Shown piece after piece: positions 1 through 7,923 of a DNA stretch of 64,000 bases. This DNA is from Enorma massiliensis phI (lineage in GTDB: Bacteria; Actinomycetota; Coriobacteriia; Coriobacteriales; Coriobacteriaceae). The DNA lies in assembly GCF_000311845.1 (NCBI RefSeq), contig NZ_HE978574.1, positions 502,063-566,062 of the forward strand. The letters are read 5' to 3'. The notes below the pieces were generated by a model. It was not told the origin of the DNA. It saw only the letters and a list, made by a program, of their open reading frames with translations, and made no database searches. Position numbers and translations under genes: made by a program. The first letter of the stretch is position 1, and every line of letters starts with the position of its first letter.

Positions 1-140
1 CGTGCGCACCCGCGCGCCCGCGCCCGCGCCCGCCCACGCCCGCCGTCGCGTCCACGCAAGATTGCCAGCCCGTCCATCAACTGCCCGCTCGTCTATCCGA
101 CCATTCGACCATCCGGTCACCCGACCACGAGGAGGAGCCT
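1..140. other. Cytosine-rich leader with no gene
   Basis: The first 60 bases are a skewed, low-complexity run of CGCC/GCCC units, and no convincing gene is visible. The stretch ends in GGAGGAG at 131-137, which serves as ribosome binding site for the exporter ATPase. Any promoter must lie here or before the window. Confidence 0.5.
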
Positions 141-1076
141 GTGGATATCGTTCGTGTTACCGGCCTCGTCAAGCGCTACGGAGATTTGCTTGCGCTCGAC
201 CACTTCGATCTGTCCATCAAACAGGGCGAGATATTCGGCCTGCTCGGCCCCAACGGCAGCGGCAAGACCACGGCCATCAACTGCATGCTGCAGCTTCTCA
301 CCTACGACCGCGGCTCCATCGAGCTCTTCGGGGAGGCCATGGCGCCCACGCGCTACGACCTCAAGCGGCGCATCGGCATGGTGCCGCAGCAGGTCGCGGT
401 GCTCGAGGAGCTCACCGTGCGCGAGAACATTGACTTCTTCTGCTCGCTCTACGTGCGCGACCGCGCCCGCCGCCGGGCGTTGGTAGACGAGGCGATCGAG
501 TTCGTCGACCTCGGAGATTACGTGCGGTTCCGCCCGAAGAAGCTCTCGGGTGGCCTGCTGCGCCGCCTTAACATCGCCTGCGGCATCGCCCATAAGCCCG
601 AGCTCATCTTCTTCGATGAGCCCACGGTCGCCGTGGATCCGCAGAGTCGCAATGCCATTCTCTCGGGCATCCAGGGCCTGCGCGACGAGGGAGCAACGGT
701 GGTCTATACCAGCCATTACATGGAAGAGGTCGAGCAGATCTGCTCTCAGATCATGATCATGGACCGCGGGCGCGTGCTGGCGCAGGGCACCAATGAAGAG
801 CTCAAGCGCATGGTATCTACGGGCGAGAAAATCGTGGTAGAACTTTCCGAGCTTCCCGCTCGCGTGCTCGAACGCCTACGCGCTCTCCCGCATGTGCTCG
901 ACGCCGCGTTCGCCGATGGAGAGCTTACGGTCCGCTGCGAGGCGAGCCCGCACAACCTCGTCGATGTGCTCGGCGTGTTGGGGGCGGCGCGCATCGTACC
1001 CGGGCGCGTTTGGGCCGAGCCACCCACCTTGAACGACGTGTTCCTCGAGCTTACCGGCCGCGAACTGCGCGATTAG
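141..1076 (+). CDS. ABC-2 type exporter, ATP-binding subunit
   Basis: A 311-residue cytoplasmic ATPase that should power export through the two membrane proteins encoded next. Walker A GPNGSGKT lies at residues 36-43, a Q-loop (VPQQ) near 81-84, the signature LSGGLLRR at 135-142, Walker B LIFFDEPT at 155-162 and the switch histidine at 192. The signature has Leu where Gln is usual (LSGGQ). The C-terminal ~90 residues resemble the accessory region of drug or antibiotic exporters of the CcmA/DrrA type. Translation starts at GTG 141, set by GGAGGAG eight bases upstream. The gene ends ten bases before the first permease, so the three genes form one operon. The exported substrate cannot be told from sequence. 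Confidence 0.92.
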   Translation: MDIVRVTGLVKRYGDLLALDHFDLSIKQGEIFGLLGPNGSGKTTAINCMLQLLTYDRGSIELFGEAMAPTRYDLKRRIGMVPQQVAVLEELTVRENIDFFCSLYVRDRARRRALVDEAIEFVDLGDYVRFRPKKLSGGLLRRLNIACGIAHKPELIFFDEPTVAVDPQSRNAILSGIQGLRDEGATVVYTSHYMEEVEQICSQIMIMDRGRVLAQGTNEELKRMVSTGEKIVVELSELPARVLERLRALPHVLDAAFADGELTVRCEASPHNLVDVLGVLGAARIVPGRVWAEPPTLNDVFLELTGRELRD

Positions 1077-1085
1077 GGGGCTCAC

Positions 1086-2282
1086 ATGAGAAGCACGTTC
1101 AAAGCCACCGTCAAAATGCTCCTGCGCACGCCAGGGGCGATCGTGTGGGCGCTGGCGTTCCCCATCCTCATGGCAACACTGTTCATGTTCATGTTCTCGA
1201 GCATGCGCACCGACGGTACGGTCGACGCCGTGCCCGTGGCGGTTGTAGCAGATGGCGCATGGGAAGAATCAACGTTTTCGCAGGTCATCGAGAGCCTTGC
1301 ATCGGGTGACGACGCGCTTGTGGCCGTGCGGGAGGTAGATGATGCAGCCGAGGCCCGCTCACTTCTTGAGGAGGGCGAGGTAGACGGCACGTTCGAGGTC
1401 GACGAGGCGGGCGTTCCGCACCTTACGGTCGCGCCCGAGTCCTCGGACGCCCACCAAGGCGAGCGCGGCCGGTCCTACGGCATCAATCGGTCAATCCTAG
1501 AGACGCTCGCAAGCTCTTACGTGCAGTCGGCGGCACTGATCGAGGAGGTTGCCGCATCCGATCCCGCCGCGCTCGCCGACCCCGCGGCCGTGGCCCGCGC
1601 GCTCTCGCTCGAGGCTGGCTCGGAGCGCGTGTCGCTCACCCGGGGCACGCCCGACGAGACGGTGCGCTACTACTACGCCCTCATGGGCATGGCAGCGCTC
1701 TTCGCGTCGCAGCTCTCCATGCTTGCCGTGGCGAACATCCGGCCCACTGCCTCGGCCGCCGCCGCGCGGCGCTCTATCGCCGGGGTGAGCCGTGTCCGGC
1801 AACTTGCCGGCGCGCTCGCAGGATCATGGCTGCTTTCGGTCGCGTTCCTTACGATTGCTTTCTGCTATGTCCGCTTCGTGGTGAACATCGACTTCGCGGG
1901 GCGCGAGGTGCTCTGCCTGGTTGGCATCGCCGGTAGCGCGTTCATGGCGGCGGGGCTCGGCTCGCTGGTGGGCTCGCTTCCGCTCCACGGGGGAGCCTCT
2001 GCCGGATCGGGCATCCTTACGGGCCTCACCTGTGTCCTTTCCATCTTCGCGGGGCTTTACGGCGAGCCCACCATGAAGCTCGCCGACGCCATCGCTCGCG
2101 CGGTGCCGGTCTCCGCGTGGATCAACCCGACCAAGCTCGTTTGCGACCTGTTCCACAGCCTGTACTTCTACGAATCGCTCGCGCCGTTCGCCGCGCGCCT
2201 TGCGGCCTGCATCGCTTGGGGAGTCGTGTTCTTCGCGTTCGCGGCGCCGTTGTTCAGGAGGCAACGCTATGCGCATCTGTAA
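1086..2282 (+). CDS. ABC-2 type exporter permease, subunit 1
   Basis: A 398-residue membrane protein with the ABC-2 layout: one N-terminal membrane segment (about residues 18-38), a soluble domain of roughly 150 residues expected outside the membrane, then five or six hydrophobic segments from about residue 200 to the end. It pairs with the ATPase just upstream and with a second permease of the same design downstream, so the pump is probably a heterodimeric pore. AGGGGG overlapping the previous stop codon is its ribosome binding site. It overlaps the next gene by 14 bases, which indicates translational coupling. Assignment to drug, peptide or lipid export would be guesswork. Confidence 0.88.
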   Translation: MRSTFKATVKMLLRTPGAIVWALAFPILMATLFMFMFSSMRTDGTVDAVPVAVVADGAWEESTFSQVIESLASGDDALVAVREVDDAAEARSLLEEGEVDGTFEVDEAGVPHLTVAPESSDAHQGERGRSYGINRSILETLASSYVQSAALIEEVAASDPAALADPAAVARALSLEAGSERVSLTRGTPDETVRYYYALMGMAALFASQLSMLAVANIRPTASAAAARRSIAGVSRVRQLAGALAGSWLLSVAFLTIAFCYVRFVVNIDFAGREVLCLVGIAGSAFMAAGLGSLVGSLPLHGGASAGSGILTGLTCVLSIFAGLYGEPTMKLADAIARAVPVSAWINPTKLVCDLFHSLYFYESLAPFAARLAACIAWGVVFFAFAAPLFRRQRYAHL

Positions 2283-3459
2283 ATCGGTCTTTGGCATCGC
2301 CTTGGCGCATCCCATCTATCTGGGCGTCTACGTGGTGTTTCTTTCGCTTCTGGGAATCTTTCTCACCGGCGGGTCTACCTATGTGGACACCGCTGGCACC
2401 ACCTATGTGGCGGAGCCGGCGAACTTGGCGGTGGTCGATCGCGACGGTTCGGCGCTCTCGCAGGCGCTTGAGGTCTATCTTGCAGACATGCATAACGTCT
2501 CGGACGTGGCAGACGATGAGTTCGCCCTGCAAGATGCGCTCGCCACCAACACGGTTGACGCGGTGGTCATCGTTCCGGAGGGTTTCGGGTCGGATTGCTT
2601 GGCGGCGGCGCGTGCGGGGGAGGAGCTCCCGAAGGTCGAGGTCGCGTACGGTGGCTACACGCAGGCGTCCGCGCTGGCCGAGCAGCAGGCGGTGCAGTGG
2701 GTCCAACTGGCCGGGGCTGCTGCGGCGCTGGAGCCCGAGGCGGACGTTTCGCGGATTGCGGAGCTTGCTGCCGCTGCGACCGCCGAGCGAGCCGATACCG
2801 AGGTGATCGAGGTTTCGTCGTCGCGAGGGCCTTCGTACCTGCTTGGCGCGTACTTAAGTTTCAGCACGTACACCATCGTGTGCTCCGTTGTGGTCTGCGT
2901 GGGCCTCGTGCTCACCAAGATGAGCGAGCAGGATGTTCGCCGGCGCATGCTCGTGTCGCCCACGCGCCCGTGGCGCTTGAGCGCCGGAGTGCTCGTAGCA
3001 TGCCTGGCGCTCGTGCTGTGCGTCTGGGCGCTCACGAGCGCGGTGGGAGTCATCTCGAGCGGGGCGCTTGCCAACGGTGTGGGCGCAGTGCAGATTGCGC
3101 TCGCACTCGGCGCGATGCTCGCCTTTTCCCTTGTTCCGCTCGCGCTTGCCTTCACGCTCTCTCAGCTGGGATTTCGTGAGGAAGGGCTCAATGCCCTGGG
3201 TAATCTTGGGGGCATGGTGTCCTCGTTTTTGGGAGGGGCGTGGGTGCCTATAGCGCTTTTGGGCGACGCCGTTCAGACAGCCGCGCTCTTTTCGCCCGCG
3301 TACTGGACAAACGATGCCGTCGCCGCTGCGTTGACCTCTCCCTCGATTACCGAAGAGCTTCTCTTGCGCATGGGAACCGATGTGGGCGTTACCTTGCTTT
3401 TTGCCGTCGCCTTCACGGCAGTGGGGCTTGCTTTGGGGCGCGCCCGTCCGAGGGCGTAG
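2269..3459 (+). CDS. ABC-2 type exporter permease, subunit 2
   Basis: A 396-residue membrane protein with the same plan as its neighbour: a membrane segment at about residues 15-33, a soluble ectodomain to about residue 190, and a C-terminal block of five or six membrane segments. The start at 2269 was chosen over an earlier in-frame ATG because CAGGAGG lies eight bases before it and the reading frame then begins with a normal permease N-terminus (MRICKSVFG). It overlaps the end of subunit 1 and is the last gene of the operon. It converges on the HTH-desulfoferrodoxin gene, with a long repeat element between them. Confidence 0.87.
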   Translation: MRICKSVFGIALAHPIYLGVYVVFLSLLGIFLTGGSTYVDTAGTTYVAEPANLAVVDRDGSALSQALEVYLADMHNVSDVADDEFALQDALATNTVDAVVIVPEGFGSDCLAAARAGEELPKVEVAYGGYTQASALAEQQAVQWVQLAGAAAALEPEADVSRIAELAAAATAERADTEVIEVSSSRGPSYLLGAYLSFSTYTIVCSVVVCVGLVLTKMSEQDVRRRMLVSPTRPWRLSAGVLVACLALVLCVWALTSAVGVISSGALANGVGAVQIALALGAMLAFSLVPLALAFTLSQLGFREEGLNALGNLGGMVSSFLGGAWVPIALLGDAVQTAALFSPAYWTNDAVAAALTSPSITEELLLRMGTDVGVTLLFAVAFTAVGLALGRARPRA

Positions 3460-3561
3460 CCGGGAAGTCCGCATGTCGTGAACATGCGCGATGGGGAAAT
3501 TGGGTTTATCGGAGGGACCGCCGCCGCGGCGCGCCAAGAGCAATGGTCAGCGATTCCCTCG

Positions 3562-3833
3562 GGAAGTGCCGTTTGCCGGGCGCCGGAGACGCCTGGCAGA
3601 CGAGTCGGGGAGCGTCCGGCAGACGAGTCGGGGGCGTACTGCCGTCGAGTTTTCAACTTTTGGGCACTTTCCCGCGCGCACGGCAGGTACGGGCGAACGG
3701 GGCGGAGGAAAAAGTGCAGCTCAGAGGGCCTGCGCCCTCCCGGCCGCGGCGCGGCTACTCGAGCCCATCGCCGCGAAGTGCGCAAAAGTTGCAATCCCGT
3801 TCACCCTCGATGGCAAAGCCAGCGATTCCCTAG
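3562..3833. repeat. Long inverted-repeat element, family 1, copy A
   Basis: The inner arms TTTCAACTTTTGGGCACTT (from 3651) and a 2-3 mismatch reverse complement (3775-3794) enclose about 104 bases of GC-rich DNA. That interior closely resembles the copy at 6432-6660 (shared GCAGCTCA, CCCTCCCGGCCGCGGCG). The outer right end, CAGCGATTCCCTAG, matches the outer end of that copy and contains the stop codon of the minus-strand gene. The left end (CTCGGGAAGTGCC at about 3562) is degenerate. A 16-base unit, GGCAGACGAGTCGGGG, is repeated at 3595 and 3628, explaining why this copy is longer. The element fills the gap between two convergent genes. Confidence 0.7.
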
Positions 3834-4426
3834 CGGCGGCGCGGGGTGCGCATCCGGAACAGGCCGTGCTGGTTGCAGAAGAAGTAAAGGTATCCCGATC
3901 CGTTTGCGGGGATGCGGACCTCTGCCTCCTGCTCGGGATACAGCTTGGTGAGCTGGATGACGCCCGAGGTTACGTAGGCGATAAAGCTGATGTAGTGCTG
4001 CTTGGTCATGGGGTGGTCGATCAGCACATGCCACGATCCGTCGAGGTAGGTTACGGTGGCGTTATGGTGCTCGTCGGGCTCCTCTGCTTCCTGGGAAATC
4101 AGCTGGCTTCCGCAACAGGAAAACGATCCTTCGCCAAGGGCATGGACAACGTTGCCGCAGATAGGGCAAACGTAGAAGCGAGAGCGAAGCATGTTGCCGG
4201 CGCGGTTGGCGTTTTGGCGCACATCGCCCGTGAGAAGCTCGGCTACCGACACCCCGAGCGCTGCAGCGAGCGATTCGATGAGCGAGATGTCGGGAAGGCC
4301 CCGGCCGCTTTCCCATTTGGAAACCGCTTTGTCGGTAACGCCGACGGCTTCGGCAAGGGCGCGCTGGGTGAGTCCCTGCTGTTCACGCAGGGTTCGGATG
4401 GTATCTGCAGTGATGTAGGTGCTCAT
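3830..4426 (-). CDS. HTH regulator fused to desulfoferrodoxin
   Basis: A 198-residue protein. Residues 6-66 form an XRE-type helix-turn-helix (LTQRALAEAVGVTDKAVSKW). Residues 84-198 read as a complete two-centre desulfoferrodoxin (superoxide reductase). Cys87, Cys90, Cys104 and Cys105 match the rubredoxin-like centre. His120 or 121, His138 (DHPM), His144 (KQHY), Cys184 and His187 (CNQHG) match the five catalytic iron ligands. It could be a redox or iron sensor that binds DNA, a superoxide reductase, or both. The start at 4426 has GAAAGGAT upstream; an earlier in-frame ATG lacks one. Its TAG stop lies inside the end of a repeat element. It has no operon partner. Confidence 0.85.
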   Translation of the reverse strand: MSTYITADTIRTLREQQGLTQRALAEAVGVTDKAVSKWESGRGLPDISLIESLAAALGVSVAELLTGDVRQNANRAGNMLRSRFYVCPICGNVVHALGEGSFSCCGSQLISQEAEEPDEHHNATVTYLDGSWHVLIDHPMTKQHYISFIAYVTSGVIQLTKLYPEQEAEVRIPANGSGYLYFFCNQHGLFRMRTPRRR

Positions 4427-4546
4427 GGCATCCTTTCGCGTTGTGTGGTCATGGAGTGCATCGAGGTATGACGGTCGCTCGATTGGTGCCGGCACCGCTC
4501 ATTATGTACGCCGATTCGGCCGGGCGCTACCTACGGACCGTAGAGC

Positions 4547-4612
4547 GTGAATCGTAGACATCCGGTGTCTACGATTCACATGGTTCGTGGGAACCGGGTG
4601 CCTGCGAACCAT
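4547..4612. repeat. Family 2 palindromes, two adjacent copies
   Basis: Two 33-base palindromes lie back to back. The first (4547-4579) has perfect 14-base arms, GTGAATCGTAGACA and its complement, around TCCGG. The second (4580-4612) has arms ATGGTTCG and CGAACCAT around a GGAACCGGGTGCC centre. The same family recurs near 18.4, 24.1 and 50.4 kb. Confidence 0.85.
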
Positions 4613-4639
4613 GCGGCACCCCGCGGACCTCGATTTGGT

Positions 4640-4703
4640 GCATGACTCGCGAACACCCGGTGTCTACGATTGCATGACTCGCGAACACCCGGTGTCTACG
4701 ATT
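4640..4703. repeat. Family 2, tandem 32-base direct repeat
   Basis: A 32-base unit starting GCATGACTCGCGAACACC and ending GGTGTCTACGATT occurs twice with no gap (4640-4671, 4672-4703). Each unit carries the ACACCCGGTGT core of family 2, but the left arm no longer pairs fully with the right. This looks like duplication of a decayed palindrome. It lies 80 bases before the cysteine-rich gene. Confidence 0.85.
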
Positions 4704-4782
4704 CACGAGTTTGGTGTACGCGCGCTACAATGGCACAGACGAGGGCGTCCTCATGTTGGGTGCCATGGCATGAGGAGGGCAC

Positions 4783-5154
4783 ATGGACGATTTGCCTGTC
4801 GGGCAACCCGCCGATCGCGGCGACCGGCCCGCTGCGTCCGGCGACTGGCCCGCGACCCAGCACTACAAGTTCTTCAACCATACGGCATGCGAATTCTATC
4901 CGTGCCACGATATGCCCGCCGAGCAGCTCAATTGCTTATTCTGCTTCTGCCCGCTCTACTGCTTGGGCAGCACCTGCGGGGGCAATTTCAGCTATATCGG
5001 AGATATCAAGGATTGCAGCGCGTGCACGCTGCCGCACCGCGTGGAAAACTACGAGTACCTCATGCGGCAGTTTGAACGTGTTTCCAATCTTGCTAAGAGC
5101 ACGGGGCAGGCGCCTCGGGGGCGCGCCGTATGCGAGAATGATGGCACCGACTGA
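4783..5154 (+). CDS. Cysteine-rich small-domain protein
   Basis: A 123-residue soluble protein whose residues 27-85 match the cysteine-rich small domain (Pfam family of that name): YKFFNHTACEFYPCH, then NCLFCFCPLYCLG, CGG and KDCSACTLPH. The cysteine spacing suggests binding of a metal or Fe-S cluster, but the biochemical role of the family is not established. The first 25 residues are low-complexity and probably disordered. GAGGAGGGC precedes the ATG. It lies 12 bases before the uracil permease, so the two are probably co-transcribed. Confidence 0.82.
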   Translation: MDDLPVGQPADRGDRPAASGDWPATQHYKFFNHTACEFYPCHDMPAEQLNCLFCFCPLYCLGSTCGGNFSYIGDIKDCSACTLPHRVENYEYLMRQFERVSNLAKSTGQAPRGRAVCENDGTD

Positions 5155-5166
5155 GAGGGGCTTTGC

Positions 5167-6435
5167 ATGAGTTCACATGAACGTGAAGTGATCGGCGTCG
5201 ACGACCGCGTGTCGGTTGGTCGCGCCATCCCGCTAGGCATCCAGCATATGATGAGCATGTTCGGCTCGACGGTGCTCGTGCCCGTGCTCACGGGGCTCGA
5301 TCCCAACGTGGCCATCATGTGCTCGGGTATCGGCACCATCTGCTATCTGCTGGTTACGGGTAACAAGATCCCCAGTTACCTGGGCAGCTCCTTTGCCTTC
5401 ATCAGCCCCATTCTCGCCGTGGGCGCCACGCAGGGGCTCGACGCCGCCATGTCCGGTGTCGTGGTCGCGGGCCTCGTGTTTTTGGCGGTTGCCGGCATCG
5501 TTAGGCTTGCTGGTACCGGCTGGATCGACCGCTTGCTGCCGCCGGTGCTCGTGGCGTCGGTGATGGTGGTCATCGGCGTGGGGCTTTCGGCTACGGCGGT
5601 CGATATGGCCTTCATGCAGGATCTCCCCGATGTAACATCGGCGTTCTATGGCTTGGGAGCCGTCGTTGCCGCCATCACGCTCGTTGCAGCCGTGGTGTTC
5701 TCCAGCATGGGAGGCATCTTCGGCACCATTCCGGTGCTTCTGGCCATCATCGTGGGCTATGTGGTGTCGGTCCCGCTCGGGCTCGTGGACTTCGCCCCCG
5801 TGGCCGAGGCCGCGTGGATCGGCTTGCCGAACATCTCCACTCCGCGCTTCGATGTGGGCGCCATTGCGCTCGTGGCTCCTGTGGCCATCGTCGTGGTGAT
5901 CGAGCACATCGGCCACCTGCTTGCCGTGGGCGAGATCGTGGGCAAGGATTACCGCGAGATGCTGCCGCGCTCGCTCGCGGGCGACGGTATCTCCACCATG
6001 ATTTCCGGCTTCCTGGGCGGCCCTCCCACCACCACCTATGCCGAGAACATCGGCGTCATGAGCGTAACGCGCGTGTATTCCACGCAGATCTTCTGGTATG
6101 CAGGCGGCTTCGCGCTCGTTATCGGCGGTTTCTGCCCCAAGTTGGCGGCGCTCATCCAGTCCATCCCGAGCCCGGTCATGGGCGGCGTGTGCCTCTTGCT
6201 CTTTGGTCTCATCGCCTCGAACGGCCTGCGCATGCTCGTCTCCAACAAGGTTGATTTCGACGTCAACCGCAACCTCATGATCGCATCGGTCGTCATCATC
6301 GTAGGCGTGGGTATGGAGACCTCGGGCATCTCGATTCCCATCGGCGACTACACGCTTCCCGGCATGGCCACCTCGGCGCTTGCGGGCATTCTGCTCAACC
6401 TGATTCTGCCGGGCGGGCGCCAGGAGAGCTGCTAG
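5167..6435 (+). CDS. uraA: Uracil permease, NCS2 family
   Basis: A 422-residue transporter of the nucleobase-cation symporter 2 family, most like the uracil permeases; it should import uracil with protons. Visible family marks are YLGSSFAFISPI in the first third, the helix 8 glutamate in VVIEHIGHL and the helix 10 motif TTTYAENIGVMSVT, which together form the nucleobase site in UraA. About 14 membrane segments are expected. The ATG follows GAGGGG. The TAG stop codon is the first CTAG of the family 1 repeat element that follows. Xanthine or uric acid transport is possible in the wider family, but the SSFAF motif favours uracil. Confidence 0.9.
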   Translation: MSSHEREVIGVDDRVSVGRAIPLGIQHMMSMFGSTVLVPVLTGLDPNVAIMCSGIGTICYLLVTGNKIPSYLGSSFAFISPILAVGATQGLDAAMSGVVVAGLVFLAVAGIVRLAGTGWIDRLLPPVLVASVMVVIGVGLSATAVDMAFMQDLPDVTSAFYGLGAVVAAITLVAAVVFSSMGGIFGTIPVLLAIIVGYVVSVPLGLVDFAPVAEAAWIGLPNISTPRFDVGAIALVAPVAIVVVIEHIGHLLAVGEIVGKDYREMLPRSLAGDGISTMISGFLGGPPTTTYAENIGVMSVTRVYSTQIFWYAGGFALVIGGFCPKLAALIQSIPSPVMGGVCLLLFGLIASNGLRMLVSNKVDFDVNRNLMIASVVIIVGVGMETSGISIPIGDYTLPGMATSALAGILLNLILPGGRQESC

Positions 6436-6660
6436 GAAACGCTGATTATTGGGCACCGGAGCTGTCCGTCCCGCGAGGTTTCAACTTTTGGGCGCTTCCC
6501 GACGCGGCGGGCGGGCACAGGCGGGCGAGGGGAAGGGAAAGGCGCAGCTCAGGCGGCCGGCGCCCTCCCGGCCGCGGCGTGGATACCCTGGCCCTCCGCT
6601 CCGAAGTGCCCAAAAGCTGAAATCGCGATCGCCCCTAAGATAAAATCAGCGTTTCCCTAG
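6432..6660. repeat. Long inverted-repeat element, family 1, copy B
   Basis: This is the most complete copy, about 229 bases. The outer ends are CTAGGAAACGCTGATT and AATCAGCGTTTCCCTAG; a 13-base segment of them (6435-6447, 6644-6656) is perfectly inverted. The inner arms TTTCAACTTTTGGGCGCTTC (6479-6498) and GAAGTGCCCAAAAGCTGAAA (6603-6622) pair with two mismatches. The interior resembles copy A. The left CTAG supplies the uraA stop codon. Downstream, a 17-base unit (GCCGAATGGCGGGCTGG) is repeated at 6671 and 6712. Confidence 0.8.
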
Positions 6661-6790
6661 CGCGTTTTGTGCCGAATGGCGGGCTGGCCGTGCCGAGCGG
6701 CGGCCCTCCGAGCCGAATGGCGGGCTGGTCCCTCCGCATCGCGCGCCTCGCTCCAAATAGCCGTCCCGCGCCGGACCACCGCTCCGTGTG

Positions 6791-6811
6791 TTGTACACTT
6801 GATGTATACAA
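6791..6811. promoter_or_regulatory. Candidate Rrf2 operator
   Basis: TTGTACAC, five bases, then GTATACAA form a near-perfect dyad (7 of 8 pairs) 53 bases before the Rrf2 gene. Its size and symmetry fit a dimeric Rrf2-family repressor acting on its own promoter. The assignment rests on position only. Confidence 0.5.
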
Positions 6812-6864
6812 CGCGACACGCCGCAGCGGCGCCAAAGCTTTTCGCAGAATTCTGAGGTACGGCC

Positions 6865-7311
6865 ATGCAGATCTCTTCCCGCTTCACCATCGCGGTGCAT
6901 ACCTTGCTGTGCATCGCGCGGTTTTCGGGCTCGCAGAAAGTGACCTCGGCGTTTATCGCGGGGAGCGTGAACGTGAATCCGGTCGTCATTCGAAGGACGC
7001 TCGGGCAGCTCAAGGAGGCGGGTATCGTACTGGTCGAGGCGGGTGTGGGCGGTGCTACGCTTGCGCGCCCTGCGGAGCGCATCACCTTGCTCGACGTGTA
7101 CCGGGCGGTCGATTGCGTGCAGGGCGACCTGTTCAGCTTCCATGCCAACCCCAATCCGGAGTGCCCGGTGGGGCGCAACGTGCATGCGGTGCTCGATGGC
7201 GAGGTTGCTGCGGCGCAGCATGCGCTCGAACAGCGGCTGAGCGAGACGACGATCGCCGATCTAGACGCGGAGGTCGAACTTCAGCTTGCAAAGGAGGGTT
7301 CCCATGCCTAG
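6865..7311 (+). CDS. Rrf2 family transcriptional regulator
   Basis: A 148-residue cytoplasmic winged-helix regulator. The first 70 residues match Rrf2 (SSRFTIAVHTLLCIARF, then VNPVVIRRTLGQLKEAGIV). Rrf2 proteins sensing Fe-S clusters or NO usually carry three clustered cysteines. Here only Cys16 and one cysteine in NPECPVG are visible, so an Fe-S cluster is unlikely. It resembles the YwnA-like branch, whose ligands are mostly unknown. A dyad at 6791-6811 may be its own operator. Its end overlaps the start of the acetyltransferase gene by 8 bases, so the pair is one transcript and the acetyltransferase is a likely target. Confidence 0.88.
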   Translation: MQISSRFTIAVHTLLCIARFSGSQKVTSAFIAGSVNVNPVVIRRTLGQLKEAGIVLVEAGVGGATLARPAERITLLDVYRAVDCVQGDLFSFHANPNPECPVGRNVHAVLDGEVAAAQHALEQRLSETTIADLDAEVELQLAKEGSHA

Positions 7312-7882
7312 CCCCGCACTAAGTTCCTCGCCTTGCGATGATTGCACGGTCTTGCGCAGTGAGCGTTTGCTGCTGCGTCCTTGGAACGTCGATGATGCGC
7401 CCGCTCTCTTCGAGCTCGCGCGCGATCCGCGGGTAGGGCCGCCGGCGGGCTGGGCGCCGCATGCGAGCGTTGACGAGAGCCGGCAGGTGATTCGAGACGT
7501 GCTGTCCGCGCCCCATTGCTTCGCCGCGTTTCTTGAAGATGGCGGCGCCTTGGTCGGCTGCGTTGGCCTTACGCCGGCGGAGGCGTCGAGCGCTGCAGGC
7601 GAGGGAGAGGCCGAGCTGGGTTATTGGCTCGGTGTGCCGTTCTGGGGTAAGGGACTTGCTACGGAGGCGTCCCGCGAGCTTGTTCGATACGGCTTTACCG
7701 AGCTGGGGCTTTCGGCAATTTGGGCCTGCTATTACGAGGGAAATGAGCGCTCCCACCGGGTGATGGAGCGCTTGGGCATGGCGTACCAACGCAGCGCGGA
7801 ATGCGACGTGCCCTTGCTCGGCGAGCGGCGCGTGGAGCACTGCATGTGCTTGTCGCGCGACGCATGGGCGGCTGCTTGCTAA
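7304..7882 (+). CDS. GNAT N-acetyltransferase, RimJ/RimL-like
   Basis: A 192-residue acetyl-CoA-dependent acetyltransferase. The N-terminus LRSERLLLRPWNVDDA, the central GEAELGYWLGVPFWGKGLATEA (acetyl-CoA loop) and the end NERSHRVMERLGM are hallmarks of the RimJ/RimL-like group. Substrates range from ribosomal protein N-termini to small molecules and cannot be assigned here. The start at 7304 was preferred to one 18 bases upstream because AAAGGAGGG sits before it. It is translationally coupled to the Rrf2 regulator. Confidence 0.87.
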   Translation: MPSPALSSSPCDDCTVLRSERLLLRPWNVDDAPALFELARDPRVGPPAGWAPHASVDESRQVIRDVLSAPHCFAAFLEDGGALVGCVGLTPAEASSAAGEGEAELGYWLGVPFWGKGLATEASRELVRYGFTELGLSAIWACYYEGNERSHRVMERLGMAYQRSAECDVPLLGERRVEHCMCLSRDAWAAAC

Positions 7883-7923
7883 GGCGAGTGGCGGAGCCTC
7901 GTGTGATTCGATGTAAATAAACA

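Noticed and set aside
4547-4703. CRISPR array, because of clustered short repeats
   Set aside because: Units are palindromes placed back to back with no regular unique spacers, and no cas gene is nearby.
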